NCBI GenBank assembly: GCA_963839475.1
Contig: CAWIVH010000013.1
Coordinates: forward strand, 558,001 to 622,000
DNA from: CAWIVH01 sp963839475
GTDB lineage: Bacteria > Acidobacteriota > UBA6911
Length of the DNA: 64,000 bases
Direction of reading: 5' to 3'
In this document: positions 33,890 through 43,436 of the stretch, piece by piece
How positions within the stretch are numbered: position 1 is the stretch's first letter
Layout: each line of letters starts with the position of its first letter
Translations under genes and position numbers: made by a program
Notes under the pieces: model-generated
Databases searched by the model: none
What the model was told of the DNA's origin: nothing
Seen by the model: only the letters and a program-made list of their open reading frames with translations

Positions 33890-35383
33890 ATGCTAAGCCT
33901 GAAAGAACTGAAAAGGGCAGCTGCGATTCTCGAAAAGAGACTGGCCGGGACTTCCCTCCATCGCCAGCTTGAGACCGAAGACGGCCGGTTGGCTCTGCAT
34001 TTTCGCGGACGGGAGCACGATTGCGTTGTTTTGATCTGTCCCAAGCCCGACTTTTCACGGATCGGAGTGCTCCCGGAGATGCCCAGACCGGCCGAGGTCG
34101 CTTCATCCTTCTCCCAATATCTGCGCGCCCGCCTGTCACGTGCCGCCTTTGGCGGGATTGAAACGTCCGCTGCCGACCGGCAGCTGACGATCCGGCTGCT
34201 TTCACAGGAGGGGACTTTCGAATTGATACTCTCCATCCTGGGACCGCGAAGCAACGTCTACCTCGTGAATCCTTCAGGACTCGTAGTGCATAGCATGCGT
34301 CCCTTGGAAGATACACGCCGCGAGTTGAGTCTTGGTGCCCGCTGGTCTGTGCCCGAGGGGGGTGTGCGCAGCGAAGGAGTCGACCGTTGGGAGTCGGTCC
34401 CGGACAGCGACTACCCTGCAGTCATCGAACTGCATTACCAGGGGCTCGAGAAGGCCCACACCCTCGACCTTCTGGCCCGCCGGATTGAGGGCGCGCTGTC
34501 CCGAGAGGATATTTTTCTTTCCCGCAAGGCCGCAAATTTGCTGGAAGATTTGGGGGAGGCAAAGCAGGCGGAGGCTCACAGGAAAAGGGGAGAGTTGCTG
34601 AAGGGAGTGCTTCATCTCATCAGGCCCGGAGCGCCGGCGGTGGAGGCGGAGGATTTCGAAACCGGTGAAAAGGTGGTGATCCCCCTCGACGAATCCCTTT
34701 CTCCCGCGGAGAATCTCGAGGCCTATTTCAAGCGCTATCAAAAGGAGCAACGAGGCGCCGGCGCCATTGAAGAGCAGCTGAGGTCCGTCCAGGAGGCTCT
34801 CGCCGCTGTCTCCGGGCTAAGAGAAAAACTGCGGGCCATTCTTGTTGAGGGTCCCGCGGGTCTGCCGGAGCTGGAAAACCTGGCTTCAGTGACACAGGTC
34901 AGGCGGCTGCTCGGCCGTCATTTTCCCAAGCCAAAGCCGATTCCCGCAGTCAGACTGGCGCCCAGAGATAAAACGGAGCTGCCTTCAAGACTGCAGCCGA
35001 AACGATACCGCACCTCTGACGGGCTGGAAGTCTGGGTGGGGAAAAACGACGAGGGCAACGACTACCTCACGACACGCCTGGCACGCGGAAACGATCTTTT
35101 CCTCCATCTTGAAGGGTATCCTGGGAGCCATGTAGTGCTGAGGACCGAAGGTCGGGTCGACCCGCCGCCGGCGTCACTCCTGGCAGCCTGCGAACTGGCG
35201 GTGCATTATTCCAAGCTGAAAAACGCCGGGCGGGCCGATGTGCACGTTGCATACATCAAAGATGTCAAAAAACCCAAAGGAGCAAAAAAAGGATTGGTTT
35301 ATGTCGGTCGCGGAAAGACGATTCACCTGCGACGCGACCCGAAGCGGCTGGAGGATATTCTATCGTCCAGGCTCGACGAGTGA
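33890..35383 (+). CDS. NFACT-family protein (RqcH-like)
   Basis: 497 residues. NFACT-N text (SLKELKRAAAILEKRLAGTS, RIGVLPEMPRPAEVASSFSQ, LRARLSRAAFGGIE, RSNVYLVNPSGLVVHSMRP) is followed by a coiled-coil middle (about 275-330) and the NFACT-R domain with RYRTSDGLEVWVGKNDEGND, LTTRLARGNDLFLHLEGYPG, SHVVLR and DVKKPKGAKKGLVYV. In bacteria the family includes RqcH, which directs alanine tailing on obstructed 50S subunits. Older annotations call it fibronectin-binding protein. The role here is inferred from family. It stands alone downstream of the permease. Confidence 0.88.
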   Translation: MLSLKELKRAAAILEKRLAGTSLHRQLETEDGRLALHFRGREHDCVVLICPKPDFSRIGVLPEMPRPAEVASSFSQYLRARLSRAAFGGIETSAADRQLTIRLLSQEGTFELILSILGPRSNVYLVNPSGLVVHSMRPLEDTRRELSLGARWSVPEGGVRSEGVDRWESVPDSDYPAVIELHYQGLEKAHTLDLLARRIEGALSREDIFLSRKAANLLEDLGEAKQAEAHRKRGELLKGVLHLIRPGAPAVEAEDFETGEKVVIPLDESLSPAENLEAYFKRYQKEQRGAGAIEEQLRSVQEALAAVSGLREKLRAILVEGPAGLPELENLASVTQVRRLLGRHFPKPKPIPAVRLAPRDKTELPSRLQPKRYRTSDGLEVWVGKNDEGNDYLTTRLARGNDLFLHLEGYPGSHVVLRTEGRVDPPPASLLAACELAVHYSKLKNAGRADVHVAYIKDVKKPKGAKKGLVYVGRGKTIHLRRDPKRLEDILSSRLDE

Positions 35384-35526
35384 ATTGCCTCGGCTCAGGA
35401 TGACTCTCCCGAAACTTGGCCCACCGGACCGGATGAACCGCGGAGCCCGCAAAGCAAAACAGGCATTATCCTTTTAGGTCTTGGGGGGATTTGTGGTTCG
35501 ATTTGCGGTCGTTTATCCCCGACGGC

Positions 35527-35727
35527 TTACCTTCTCTCGCGTGGGGCTTTCGTCAGAAAGAGCTGACACTCCAGTCCCGAAGACTCGAATACCACCAGGG
35601 CCGGGTTTTTCTTCGACTTGAACCCGTGTGCGATGCAGCCATACGGTCGGGCCGGATCCCAAGTTACTTGATAGTGCCGACACCGTATGCAGGAGATCCC
35701 GCCTGCTTTCTGATTTCCCTTTTCCAT
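35527..35727 (-). CDS. Small CxxC protein of unknown function
   Basis: 66 residues. SCIRCRHYQVTWDPARPYGC, then AHGFKSKKNPALVVFESSG and LECQLF, contain a CxxC plus two more cysteines, suggesting a small metal- or iron-sulfur-binding domain. I recall very similar short proteins (CxxCxxFxVTWDxxxPxGC...FGFKS) in many proteobacteria, so it is real rather than a chance frame, but no function is known to me. It begins 12 bases after the stop of the mechanosensitive channel gene on the same strand and is probably co-transcribed. Confidence 0.7.
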   Translation of the reverse strand: MEKGNQKAGGISCIRCRHYQVTWDPARPYGCIAHGFKSKKNPALVVFESSGLECQLFLTKAPRERR

Positions 35728-35739
35728 GGCCCTAAGCCT

Positions 35740-37152
35740 TCACTGAAGGCTGAAAAAACGCACAATGCGTTGCAGGATATTCTTCGTTTGCACTTGCCGC
35801 TCTTCCTCGTTTACCGACAGAGACATCTTTGTGAGTTGAGCCTGCCGCTCTGCGATCCCTTCGCTGAAGGCTATCGCGAGTTGCTGGTTTCCGCTCAGCA
35901 GGCGCTCAATGACCTTTTTCCCGATTTCGAGGACCTCGAGTTCCTCCATCGCGCGCACGTCCGCAGTTCGGGGTTCGCCGGTGAGAAGAGACATTTCTCC
36001 TATGGCTTCCCCGATCCCGAGTTCGGCCACCTTCATGAGCTGGCCGCCACTCCCGGGCACCAGGACTTCGGCCTGGCCGCGGGTCACGATAAACATCGAA
36101 TCACCCTGCTCTCCTTTCCTCAGAAGCGTTTCCCCTGGTGCATAGACATGTCTTTTGACGGCTCGGGCGACTTCTGCAAATTCGATAGGGGATAGGGGTT
36201 TGAGAATCGTGCATGAAGCCAGCAGGCTGGAAAAGTCCTTTTCTTCGGCACGCTTCATGTCCGGACTGTCCTGCACGATATGCCGGATGGGGAACGGGAT
36301 TTCGAGGCCATGCCGGCGGAACAGATACCAGATCCTTTCCCGGATAGCTGCTTCCACTTCATGCGCCCACATATAATCGGTAAGCCAATACAATATTTCA
36401 TATACGATGGCGGAATCACCGAAGTCTGCCACCCTCACGACCGGGGTTCTGTCCGGAGACACCCTCGGCACCTCGCCCACGGCCTGGCGGACCAGCCGAA
36501 TAACCATTTCAGGCGGGTGGCTGTAGGAAGCACTTATCCGAAGAATGCGGCGGTTTTGTGAATTCAGCGTGTAGATTTCAATGGGTTCTCGCGCGACGCG
36601 GCTGTTCGGAAAAATGACAATACTGTTGTTGTTGGTCCGCACCGCAGTCATTCGCCAGGTTACAGCCTCGACTTTTCCGACCACATCACCAATGCGGAGG
36701 GAATCTCCCAGGTGATACGGTCCCTCGATATGCAGCGACAGGCCGGCGAAAAAGTTGCCGAGTGTGTCCTGCAGGGCAAGACCGAGGATGACGCTGAGGA
36801 CAGCCGAGGTTGCGAGGAAGCCGCTCATGCTGCGGCCGAGAACGCCGGAGTAAATCAAAGTGAACAGGGCAGCATAGCCCACGATAGAAGCTACCATGCG
36901 CAGCAGCTGCGGCGCTTCGCGCCCCTTTCGCCGCTTGAACATGATGTCGAACAGCAGGTATTCCGCCGCTCGCACCAGAACCACGCCGATGGCTGCTACC
37001 AGGCAGGCGAGCAAATAGGCGCGTATCCTTGAATCTGCCCATTCCGGATTGAGTCCATGAAGCGCCACATAAAGAATGAAGAGCGCGAAAGCCAGGACGC
37101 CAGGAAAGGTCAGAGTTTTAATAACCGGATTTATTTCCCGTATGTTCGACAT
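35740..37152 (-). CDS. MscS-type mechanosensitive channel with cyclic-nucleotide-binding domain
   Basis: 470 residues. Four or so N-terminal helices are followed by the MscS pore helix and beta domain (LSVILGLALQDTLGNFFAGL, HLGDSLRIGDVVGKVEAVTWRMT split around residue 150-180, IVIFPNSRVAREPI) and a C-terminal cNMP-binding domain (about 320-440) with the phosphate-binding cassette IGEMSLLTGEPRTADVRAM. This fusion matches the bacterial cyclic-nucleotide-gated (bCNG) branch of MscS, which in most tested cases gates poorly to tension. It is encoded upstream of the small CxxC protein gene. Confidence 0.9.
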   Translation of the reverse strand: MSNIREINPVIKTLTFPGVLAFALFILYVALHGLNPEWADSRIRAYLLACLVAAIGVVLVRAAEYLLFDIMFKRRKGREAPQLLRMVASIVGYAALFTLIYSGVLGRSMSGFLATSAVLSVILGLALQDTLGNFFAGLSLHIEGPYHLGDSLRIGDVVGKVEAVTWRMTAVRTNNNSIVIFPNSRVAREPIEIYTLNSQNRRILRISASYSHPPEMVIRLVRQAVGEVPRVSPDRTPVVRVADFGDSAIVYEILYWLTDYMWAHEVEAAIRERIWYLFRRHGLEIPFPIRHIVQDSPDMKRAEEKDFSSLLASCTILKPLSPIEFAEVARAVKRHVYAPGETLLRKGEQGDSMFIVTRGQAEVLVPGSGGQLMKVAELGIGEAIGEMSLLTGEPRTADVRAMEELEVLEIGKKVIERLLSGNQQLAIAFSEGIAERQAQLTKMSLSVNEEERQVQTKNILQRIVRFFSLQ

Positions 37153-37290
37153 TGAGGTCTTGGTGGTTGAGCCGATATTTGATCCTGCGATATCCGATGT
37201 TTAGAACAGGGTGAGAGTATCACCGGCTTTGAAGATGGTCAAACGCCGTAGTACATTATCTGTCGATCTGAAATATTACGGGGGCCTTTC

Positions 37291-38349
37291 ATGAAAATCG
37301 AAGGAAAACATTACCGGACGGTCTGGATGGAAGGCGGCATGGTTCGAATGATCAACCAAAAAATACTGCCGCATTTCTTCGAAATTGTGGATCTTTCGTC
37401 CTACCGTGACACCGCGGAGGCCATTCGCGATATGACGATCCGCGGGGCTGGTGCCATTGGTGTCGCGGGAGGGTTCGGCATGGCCCAGGCGGTGATGGCT
37501 GCGCCCGATGGCGAAGGGTTTATGGATCATGTTCAGCAAGGTGCTGCTGTGCTCAGCAGCACCCGGCCGACCGCGCAGAACCTTTTCTATGCCATTCAAC
37601 GGGTGCAGGATTCTGTACAGAGCGCTTCTTCAGTTGCAGAGGCCAGGTTTCGGGCGATGGAAACGGCGCAGGCTATTGCCGATGAAGATGTGGCCAGCGG
37701 CGAGGCAATCGGCCTGTATGGAGCCGGTTTGCTGAGCGATGACGCCAGGGTTCTTACGCACTGCAATGCAGGGTGGCTGGCTTTCGCCGACTGGGGATCT
37801 GCGCTCGCTCCCATTTATGCAGCGCAGCGGCAAGGCAAAAGCATTTTTGTTTATGTGGACGAAACCCGGCCCTGGAACCAGGGGTCGAGACTGACCTCCT
37901 ATGAATTGGGAAACGAGGGAGTAGATCACAGGGTGATTCCCGATAACGCCTCCGGTTTCCTGATGCAGCAGGGGAAGATCGATATCGTGATAGTGGGCTC
38001 CGACCGGATTGCCGCCAACGGAGATGTAGCCAACAAAATAGGTACGTATGAAAAAGCCGTGATCGCTCATGAATTGGGCATTCCGTTTTATGTGGCGGCG
38101 CCCACTTCAACTCTGGACCCCAACTGCCCGTCCGGATCGGCCATACCGATTGAGGAACGAAGCGAAGAGGAAGTGCTTTACTGCAGCGGATTGCTCGATG
38201 ACGGCAAGTTCGGCCGGGTGAGACTGGCACCGCGTGGAGCAAAGGCCTTGAACTTGGCTTTTGATGTGACACCGGCGCGCTACATTACCGGCATAATTAC
38301 ACAAAAGGGAATATTCAGGCCCGAGGAAATACTTAAAGCCCTCGAATGA
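37291..38349 (+). CDS. mtnA: S-methyl-5-thioribose-1-phosphate isomerase
   Basis: 352 residues. MtnA landmarks: MTIRGAGAIGVAGGFGMAQA, RPTAQNLFYAIQR, catalytic Cys in VLTHCNAGWLA, DETRPWNQGSRLTSYEL, and catalytic Asp in IVGSDRIAANGDVANKIGTY. It isomerises methylthioribose 1-phosphate to methylthioribulose 1-phosphate in methionine salvage. No other salvage gene is in the window. The start ATG 37291 has GGGGGCC upstream. The stop codon merges into a GCGGATTGCG-family repeat. Confidence 0.95.
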   Translation: MKIEGKHYRTVWMEGGMVRMINQKILPHFFEIVDLSSYRDTAEAIRDMTIRGAGAIGVAGGFGMAQAVMAAPDGEGFMDHVQQGAAVLSSTRPTAQNLFYAIQRVQDSVQSASSVAEARFRAMETAQAIADEDVASGEAIGLYGAGLLSDDARVLTHCNAGWLAFADWGSALAPIYAAQRQGKSIFVYVDETRPWNQGSRLTSYELGNEGVDHRVIPDNASGFLMQQGKIDIVIVGSDRIAANGDVANKIGTYEKAVIAHELGIPFYVAAPTSTLDPNCPSGSAIPIEERSEEEVLYCSGLLDDGKFGRVRLAPRGAKALNLAFDVTPARYITGIITQKGIFRPEEILKALE

Positions 38350-38492
38350 AATTGAGAATTGCTCATTGCGGATTGCGAATTGAATGTTCTGCGGATTTGT
38401 AGAGCTGAGCTCAGAATGGGGTTGCCGTTAGAACAACGGGTATGCAGGCGCATTCCAATCCGCAATTCGCAATTCGCAGTCCGCAATTTTGG
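38350..38492. repeat. GCGGATTGCGAATT repeat, copy 2, between convergent genes
   Basis: Left arm 38350-38384 (GCTCATTGCGGATTGCGAAT) and right arm 38455-38489 (CCAATCCGCAATTCGCAATT, CGCAGTCCGCAATTTT) are inverted repeats. The spacer (38385-38454) contains a palindrome GAGCTGAGCTC and the short inverted pair CCGTT-AGAACAACGG. The element fills the space between the stop codons at 38349 and 38493. Confidence 0.8.
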
Positions 38493-40196
38493 TTACGCTT
38501 CCGGTTGCGGCAGCGGCTGCCAGCTTCCGGCACCGACATTGCCCGGTTCGAGTTCGAAGTTCCTCGTTTCGACAAAGCTTGGCGGCTGATAGGTCCAGCC
38601 GCTGGCAAGTCTTTTTTCCTCCCGGCGTAACAGCCGATAGACCACCGGGCCGGCAAGAGGCGCCACGATTCGGGACCGCAAACCGAATTCTTTGGCAACA
38701 TCCGCCCGCAACTGGCGGATCTTGGAGGTGAGCAACCGGTTGGAGGCTCGGAAATAACGCTCGGCCGCCCAAAGCGCGCTGGAATAGCCCAGCGGCAGGA
38801 TTCCGCCTTCATGGCGGAACCGGCGGGCGATGCGCTCTTCGGGTGAATTTTTAAATTTCGAATAACCCTGCAGCAGCGTACGGGCGATGCGGAGAACGCT
38901 CGGTCCGTTGACCTCGTAATCGCGCTGGAAAGCGCGGCGGAGAAATTCTCCCGACTGCTCTCGCGAAATGTGCGGATGACGGAAGTTGAAGGCGAACTGG
39001 CCGTGGATGTCTGCGTTATCGATATCCGGCAACAAGGTGCCCTTGCTTTGGTGCTCCTGGTGAAGAGGAGTTCCGGGCATCGGAGTATAAAGCATGAACT
39101 GATGAAAATCGGTATTGTGCGAAATGGCGTAATCGATCACGCGATCGATATTTTCGGGCGTGTGGTTTTCCAAGCCGATGATGCTGGAACCCAGCACGCG
39201 GATTCCGTGGCTCTGGAGTTTTTTCACGAGCTCATGGGTGTCGACATCGCGCAGCTTGGCATAGGAGCTGTCTTCCCCTTCCAGCCCCATCCAAACCCAG
39301 GAGAGCCCAAGTCCGACCAGTTCGTCGATGTGATAGGACTGAAGAGTCCGGGCGGAAGAAAACACATCCATCGACCAGGCCTTGTTGTGGCGCCGCATCA
39401 GGCTGAGAAGTTCCAGCGCCCGTTTGCGGTGGAGCAAGAAATTCTCGTCCATGACGAAGAACGATTGCACTTTCAGACGTTCTTCAAGCCGTGACATGAT
39501 TTTGAACAGGTCTTCGCCGGTTTCATAGAAATTGATGAATTTTCCCTTCCCTCCGAACATGGCGGAGGTGCAGCAGAAATTGCAGCCCACCGGGCATCCG
39601 ACCGATGGGATGAGGACCGCGGCTGTGTCTTCGGGTTTCGTGGAAAGCGGAACCCCCATGGTGCGGGCGCCGAATCCCGAGAGAATTTCCGGATGATTGA
39701 TGGGAGCGCACTCGTCCTGACCCAGGTAACGTCGGAACCAGGAGATTCCGTCCCCCCGAACAATGTGATCGGCGTCGAATTGCGCGGCTGCGTCGGGGAG
39801 GTTGGCCACATGGCCCCCCACCACGATGGTGCAGCGCGGCTGCAGGTCGCGGATCAGTTCGCACATTTTGCGAACTTTCCCCACATTGGGGATGATGGAG
39901 CCGATGCCGACGATGTCGTAGTCATTGTCGCTGATTTCCTGGACAAACTGGTCGAGGGATGGGAAATCGAGAAATTTCGAAGGCGCCCCGATGTTCTGCT
40001 GGATCATCATCAGGCCCCAGGAACGATGAAACATGCGCAAGGAGAATGGGCCTTGCTCGCGTGTGACCTGGTTGTGATAAAGCTCCATCGGATTGATCGA
40101 CCGGCTGCCGTAGTCGTCATCCTGGGCGTAGGGTCCAAAAACTGAAGTCAGGAGGATTCGTGCTCCCAACCCCTTGGGGTGCCTCTCGTAAATCAT
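38493..40196 (-). CDS. B12-binding radical SAM protein
   Basis: 567 residues. The N-terminal B12-binding-like Rossmann part (YDIVGIGSIIPNVGKVRKMC, CTIVVGGHVANLPDAAAQF) precedes a radical SAM core with the 4Fe-4S motif SVGCPVGCNFCCTS (CxxxCxxC), FFVMDENFLLHRKRAL, WVWMGLEGEDSSYAKLR, and YTPMPGTPLHQEHQ. This is the BchE/HpnJ-like class, which includes methylases and ring-forming enzymes. A C-terminal helical part (about 430-540) is extra. The last residues overlap the edge of a repeat. Substrate unknown. The gene stands alone after a terminator-like hairpin. Confidence 0.85.
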   Translation of the reverse strand: MIYERHPKGLGARILLTSVFGPYAQDDDYGSRSINPMELYHNQVTREQGPFSLRMFHRSWGLMMIQQNIGAPSKFLDFPSLDQFVQEISDNDYDIVGIGSIIPNVGKVRKMCELIRDLQPRCTIVVGGHVANLPDAAAQFDADHIVRGDGISWFRRYLGQDECAPINHPEILSGFGARTMGVPLSTKPEDTAAVLIPSVGCPVGCNFCCTSAMFGGKGKFINFYETGEDLFKIMSRLEERLKVQSFFVMDENFLLHRKRALELLSLMRRHNKAWSMDVFSSARTLQSYHIDELVGLGLSWVWMGLEGEDSSYAKLRDVDTHELVKKLQSHGIRVLGSSIIGLENHTPENIDRVIDYAISHNTDFHQFMLYTPMPGTPLHQEHQSKGTLLPDIDNADIHGQFAFNFRHPHISREQSGEFLRRAFQRDYEVNGPSVLRIARTLLQGYSKFKNSPEERIARRFRHEGGILPLGYSSALWAAERYFRASNRLLTSKIRQLRADVAKEFGLRSRIVAPLAGPVVYRLLRREEKRLASGWTYQPPSFVETRNFELEPGNVGAGSWQPLPQPEA

Positions 40197-40277
40197 AAGA
40201 TCTCCTTTACTCTCACAAAAATTATCCGACTTTGGGGAGACCCCGTCGGTAAAACATTTGTCATAATTGGAATGGGG

Positions 40278-40310
40278 AAGGGCGCCGGGAAGGAGGTCGG
40301 CGCCCTTTTT
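40278..40310. terminator. Rho-independent-type hairpin with T-run
   Basis: AAGGGCGCC (40278-40286) and GGCGCCCTT (40299-40307) form a perfect 9-bp stem with a 12-base loop, followed on the plus strand by TTTTT (40306-40310). It begins 9 bases beyond the minus-strand stop of the RND pump gene, and A-T pairs flank the stem on both sides, so it may work in both directions. Confidence 0.7.
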
Positions 40311-40319
40311 ACCAAGAAA

Positions 40320-43300
40320 TTAGGAGGCTTGCTCCGTTGGTTCCGGGGTCTCCGGCTTCCGGCGCATCCAGCTGAACATTCGCGATGGGCTCCATTCGCG
40401 CAAATCGTCAAAGTACGAGTAGACAACCGGCGTAATCAGGAGGGTGAGCAGGAGGCACAGCATCTGCCCGCCGATAATGGTTACAGCCATGGAGGCGCGC
40501 GATCCGGCGCCGGCGCCTTTGCCGAAGGCGATCGGCAGCATTCCGGCAATGATGGCGATGGTGGTCATCAGGATAGGCCGGAGACGGACATGGTTAGCCA
40601 CCATGAGGGCTTCGTGCCGCTCCAGTCCCTGTTCCCGCAGAGTATTGGTGTAGTCCACCTGCAGGATCGAGTTTTTCTTCACGATCCCGAAGAGCATGAT
40701 CATGCCGATAGCACTGTAGACGTTCAGCGTCATGCCGAAGGCCATGAGGGCCAGCAGGCCAGCCGGCAGGCTGAGCGGCAGGGCGGTCATGATCGTCAAG
40801 GGGTGGATAAAACTGTTGAACTGTGAAGCCAGCACCATGTAGATGAAGGCCACGGCCAGAAGTATGGCCAGCACGAAGTCGTTGGAGGCTTCGTTGAGCG
40901 TCTTCGCAGTTCCGCCGAAAACCGCACCGTAGCCGGGCTTCATGTTCAGTTCCTGGATTTTGGGCATGACAGCATCGACGACCTCACCCAGGGGAACTTT
41001 GTCGAGGTTCGCCATAACGGAGATCTGGCGCTGTCGATTAAAACGATCGATGGACGCTGGGCCGGCTTCCAGATTTAACTGTGCTATATCGCTTACTTTA
41101 ACCACGCGATTGCCGCCTCCCGGGACGAGCAGGCTTCCCATGGTAGTCGGGTCGTTTCGGAATTGTTCATCCAGCCTCAGCTTCACCGAGAACTGATCGT
41201 CCCCCTCCTTGTATTTCGATACTTCGTCGCCGCCCACAAGCAACCTGAGGCTCGATGCGAGCGAATCGATATTGACGCTGAGGTCGGCTGCGCGGGCACG
41301 GTCGATTTTTACGCGCAGTTCTGGCTGGGTCGGTTCATAAGCGGTATCCGCGTCCACTACCCCGGGTATTGTTTTTATTTTCTTGACCAGTTCGCTCGTG
41401 TAGATCTGGAGTTGGTCGATGTCCGGCCCCTGGATCAGGAGGTATAGGGAGTTGCCTCCCCTGCCGCCCCCTCGGCCGCCGGCGGATGAGGCGCCGGAAA
41501 GATCGGTGCCGCCGGAGACCCGGATGCGCGCTGCCGAGTAACGCTGGAGCCTCGTGCGCGCCATCCGCATGAGATCCTGCTGCGAAAGCTTGCGGCTTTC
41601 CAGCGGGGTCATGGCAAGGTAGATCTCGGCGCCTGCCGGTCGGACGCTCGCATATACGGTCTGCACTTCAGGCAGGGCGCGAAGATCACGCTCGATATCC
41701 GTAACATATTCATCGGTCCTGGCCAGGCTTGTGCCTTTGGGCAGGCTGACCCTTACGCTAAATTCGCTCTGGTCGTCGTCCGGAACCAGTTCTTTGCCGA
41801 CTCTGGGGAAGAGCATGGAGGCCGAGGCAGTTACGCCAATGGCGATGAGTATCATGACGAACCGGTGACGAAGGCTCCATCCCAGCATATGGCCATAAAT
41901 GCGGTCTATAAGAGCGTAAAATCCGCGCGATTTGGAGGTTTTGTGGCCGCCACCGACATCCGTCGGCCGGAGCCAGGTGGCGCAAAGGGCCGGTGTGAGG
42001 GTGAAGGAAACGAACATGGAAATCAGGAAGGCCGAAGCCGATACGATCCCGAAGCTGTAGAAATAGCGGCCTACCTGTCCCGACATGAACGCAACCGGAA
42101 CGAAGATTACAGTCAAAGATAAGGTCGTTGCCATGACGGCCAGGCCGATTTCTCCGGTGGCTTTTCCTGCAGCTTCGCGCGGGTGGATGCCCTTTTCTTC
42201 CACGAAGCGGAAGATATTCTCCAGAACAACGATGGCGTCGTCGATGACGATACCTGTCGCCAGAGATAAGGCGAGCATGGTCATGTTGTTCATCGTGAAG
42301 CCGAAAGCCTTCATAACCGTAAAGGTGCCGATGATGGACGCCGGGATCGCCACCGCGGCGATGATGGTGCTGCGGAAGTTCCGGATAAAGAGGAATACCA
42401 CGAGGCTGGCCAGGATGCCGCCCAGGATCAAGTGATGCTGAATGTCCTCAAACGACCGGCGGATAAAGCGCGATTGGTCCTGGGTGGTGAAGATGGTGAT
42501 GTCTTGCGGCAGATTAGGCCGAACGCGGTCCAGCCTCGCCATGACGTCATCGACCACTTTCACGGTGTTTGTCCCGGATTGCTTGCGGATCATCAGCGAA
42601 ATCGCTGTTTTCCCATCCTGGCGGGCAATGCTGCGAGGTTCTTCGAAGGTGTCTACCACCCGGCCGATATCCCCGAAGGTGATCGTCGAGCCATCGCGGT
42701 ATGCGATGATGATCCGGTTGAAATCGCGAACATTGGTGATCCGGCCCATGGTGCGGAGAGCTATCTCCGCTGGGCCTGAGATGAATGATCCTCCCGGAAT
42801 TTCGACATTCTGCCTTTCGACGGCCGAGCGGACCTGGTCTACAGTCAGACCATAAGCATTCAGACGGTCAGCGTTCAGGAGCAGCTGTATTTCGCGTCGC
42901 CTTTCACCTGTGAACGTGACGTCGCCGACGTTCTGCACGGTCTCCAGGACCTGTTTGATTTTTTTATCGACGATTTCGGTCAATTCGGTCGGGGAGCGCT
43001 GTCCGGAAATGGCCAGGGTCAGGATCGGAGCGGCATCTGGGTCCATTTTCTGGATTACCGGAGGCAGGGTATTGCGCGGAAAGCGGTTGACGATCGTCGC
43101 GACCTTGTCGCGGACATCCTGGACTGCGGTTTCTATCTCTTTTTCCAGGACAAAGGTGATGAAAACCCTTGAAAAGCCCTGGTCCGAACTGGCGCGGAGT
43201 TCATCGACTCCGCTGATTGTGTTGACGACCTCTTCGATCGGTTTGGTTATCTGGGTTTCGACCTCCTCGGAGCTGGCCCCGGGCAGTATGGTGTTGATAA

Positions 43301-43436
43301 AGACGACAGGGAAGTCAGTCTTCGGCATGAGGTCGAGGCCGAGATCCCGGTACGAAAACATGCCCAGGACTACCAGAGCGGCAGTCATCATGAAAGCGAA
43401 GACCGGGCGTCGGATGCTTACATCTGCTAATTTCAT
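40320..43436 (-). CDS. RND efflux pump inner-membrane transporter
   Basis: 1038 residues, normal for HAE1/AcrB-type RND proteins. The opening MKLADVSIRRPVFAFMM, PGASSEEVETQITKPIEEVV, the proton-relay helix TGIVIDDAIVVLENIFRF with paired Asp, HPREAAGKATGEIGLAVMA, and C-terminal YSAIGMIMLFGIVKKNSILQ are all present. A Gly/Arg-rich insertion (AGGRGGGRGG, about residue 660) lies in the second periplasmic half. It is coupled to the adaptor gene by an ATGA overlap at 43433-43436. No outer-membrane channel gene is adjacent. Drug or toxic-compound export is inferred from family. Confidence 0.93.
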   Translation of the reverse strand: MKLADVSIRRPVFAFMMTAALVVLGMFSYRDLGLDLMPKTDFPVVFINTILPGASSEEVETQITKPIEEVVNTISGVDELRASSDQGFSRVFITFVLEKEIETAVQDVRDKVATIVNRFPRNTLPPVIQKMDPDAAPILTLAISGQRSPTELTEIVDKKIKQVLETVQNVGDVTFTGERRREIQLLLNADRLNAYGLTVDQVRSAVERQNVEIPGGSFISGPAEIALRTMGRITNVRDFNRIIIAYRDGSTITFGDIGRVVDTFEEPRSIARQDGKTAISLMIRKQSGTNTVKVVDDVMARLDRVRPNLPQDITIFTTQDQSRFIRRSFEDIQHHLILGGILASLVVFLFIRNFRSTIIAAVAIPASIIGTFTVMKAFGFTMNNMTMLALSLATGIVIDDAIVVLENIFRFVEEKGIHPREAAGKATGEIGLAVMATTLSLTVIFVPVAFMSGQVGRYFYSFGIVSASAFLISMFVSFTLTPALCATWLRPTDVGGGHKTSKSRGFYALIDRIYGHMLGWSLRHRFVMILIAIGVTASASMLFPRVGKELVPDDDQSEFSVRVSLPKGTSLARTDEYVTDIERDLRALPEVQTVYASVRPAGAEIYLAMTPLESRKLSQQDLMRMARTRLQRYSAARIRVSGGTDLSGASSAGGRGGGRGGNSLYLLIQGPDIDQLQIYTSELVKKIKTIPGVVDADTAYEPTQPELRVKIDRARAADLSVNIDSLASSLRLLVGGDEVSKYKEGDDQFSVKLRLDEQFRNDPTTMGSLLVPGGGNRVVKVSDIAQLNLEAGPASIDRFNRQRQISVMANLDKVPLGEVVDAVMPKIQELNMKPGYGAVFGGTAKTLNEASNDFVLAILLAVAFIYMVLASQFNSFIHPLTIMTALPLSLPAGLLALMAFGMTLNVYSAIGMIMLFGIVKKNSILQVDYTNTLREQGLERHEALMVANHVRLRPILMTTIAIIAGMLPIAFGKGAGAGSRASMAVTIIGGQMLCLLLTLLITPVVYSYFDDLREWSPSRMFSWMRRKPETPEPTEQAS

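Noticed and set aside
35491..36195. 234-residue plus-strand frame
   Set aside because: It overlaps the well-supported MscS channel and the small CxxC gene on the opposite strand and has no recognisable protein pattern.
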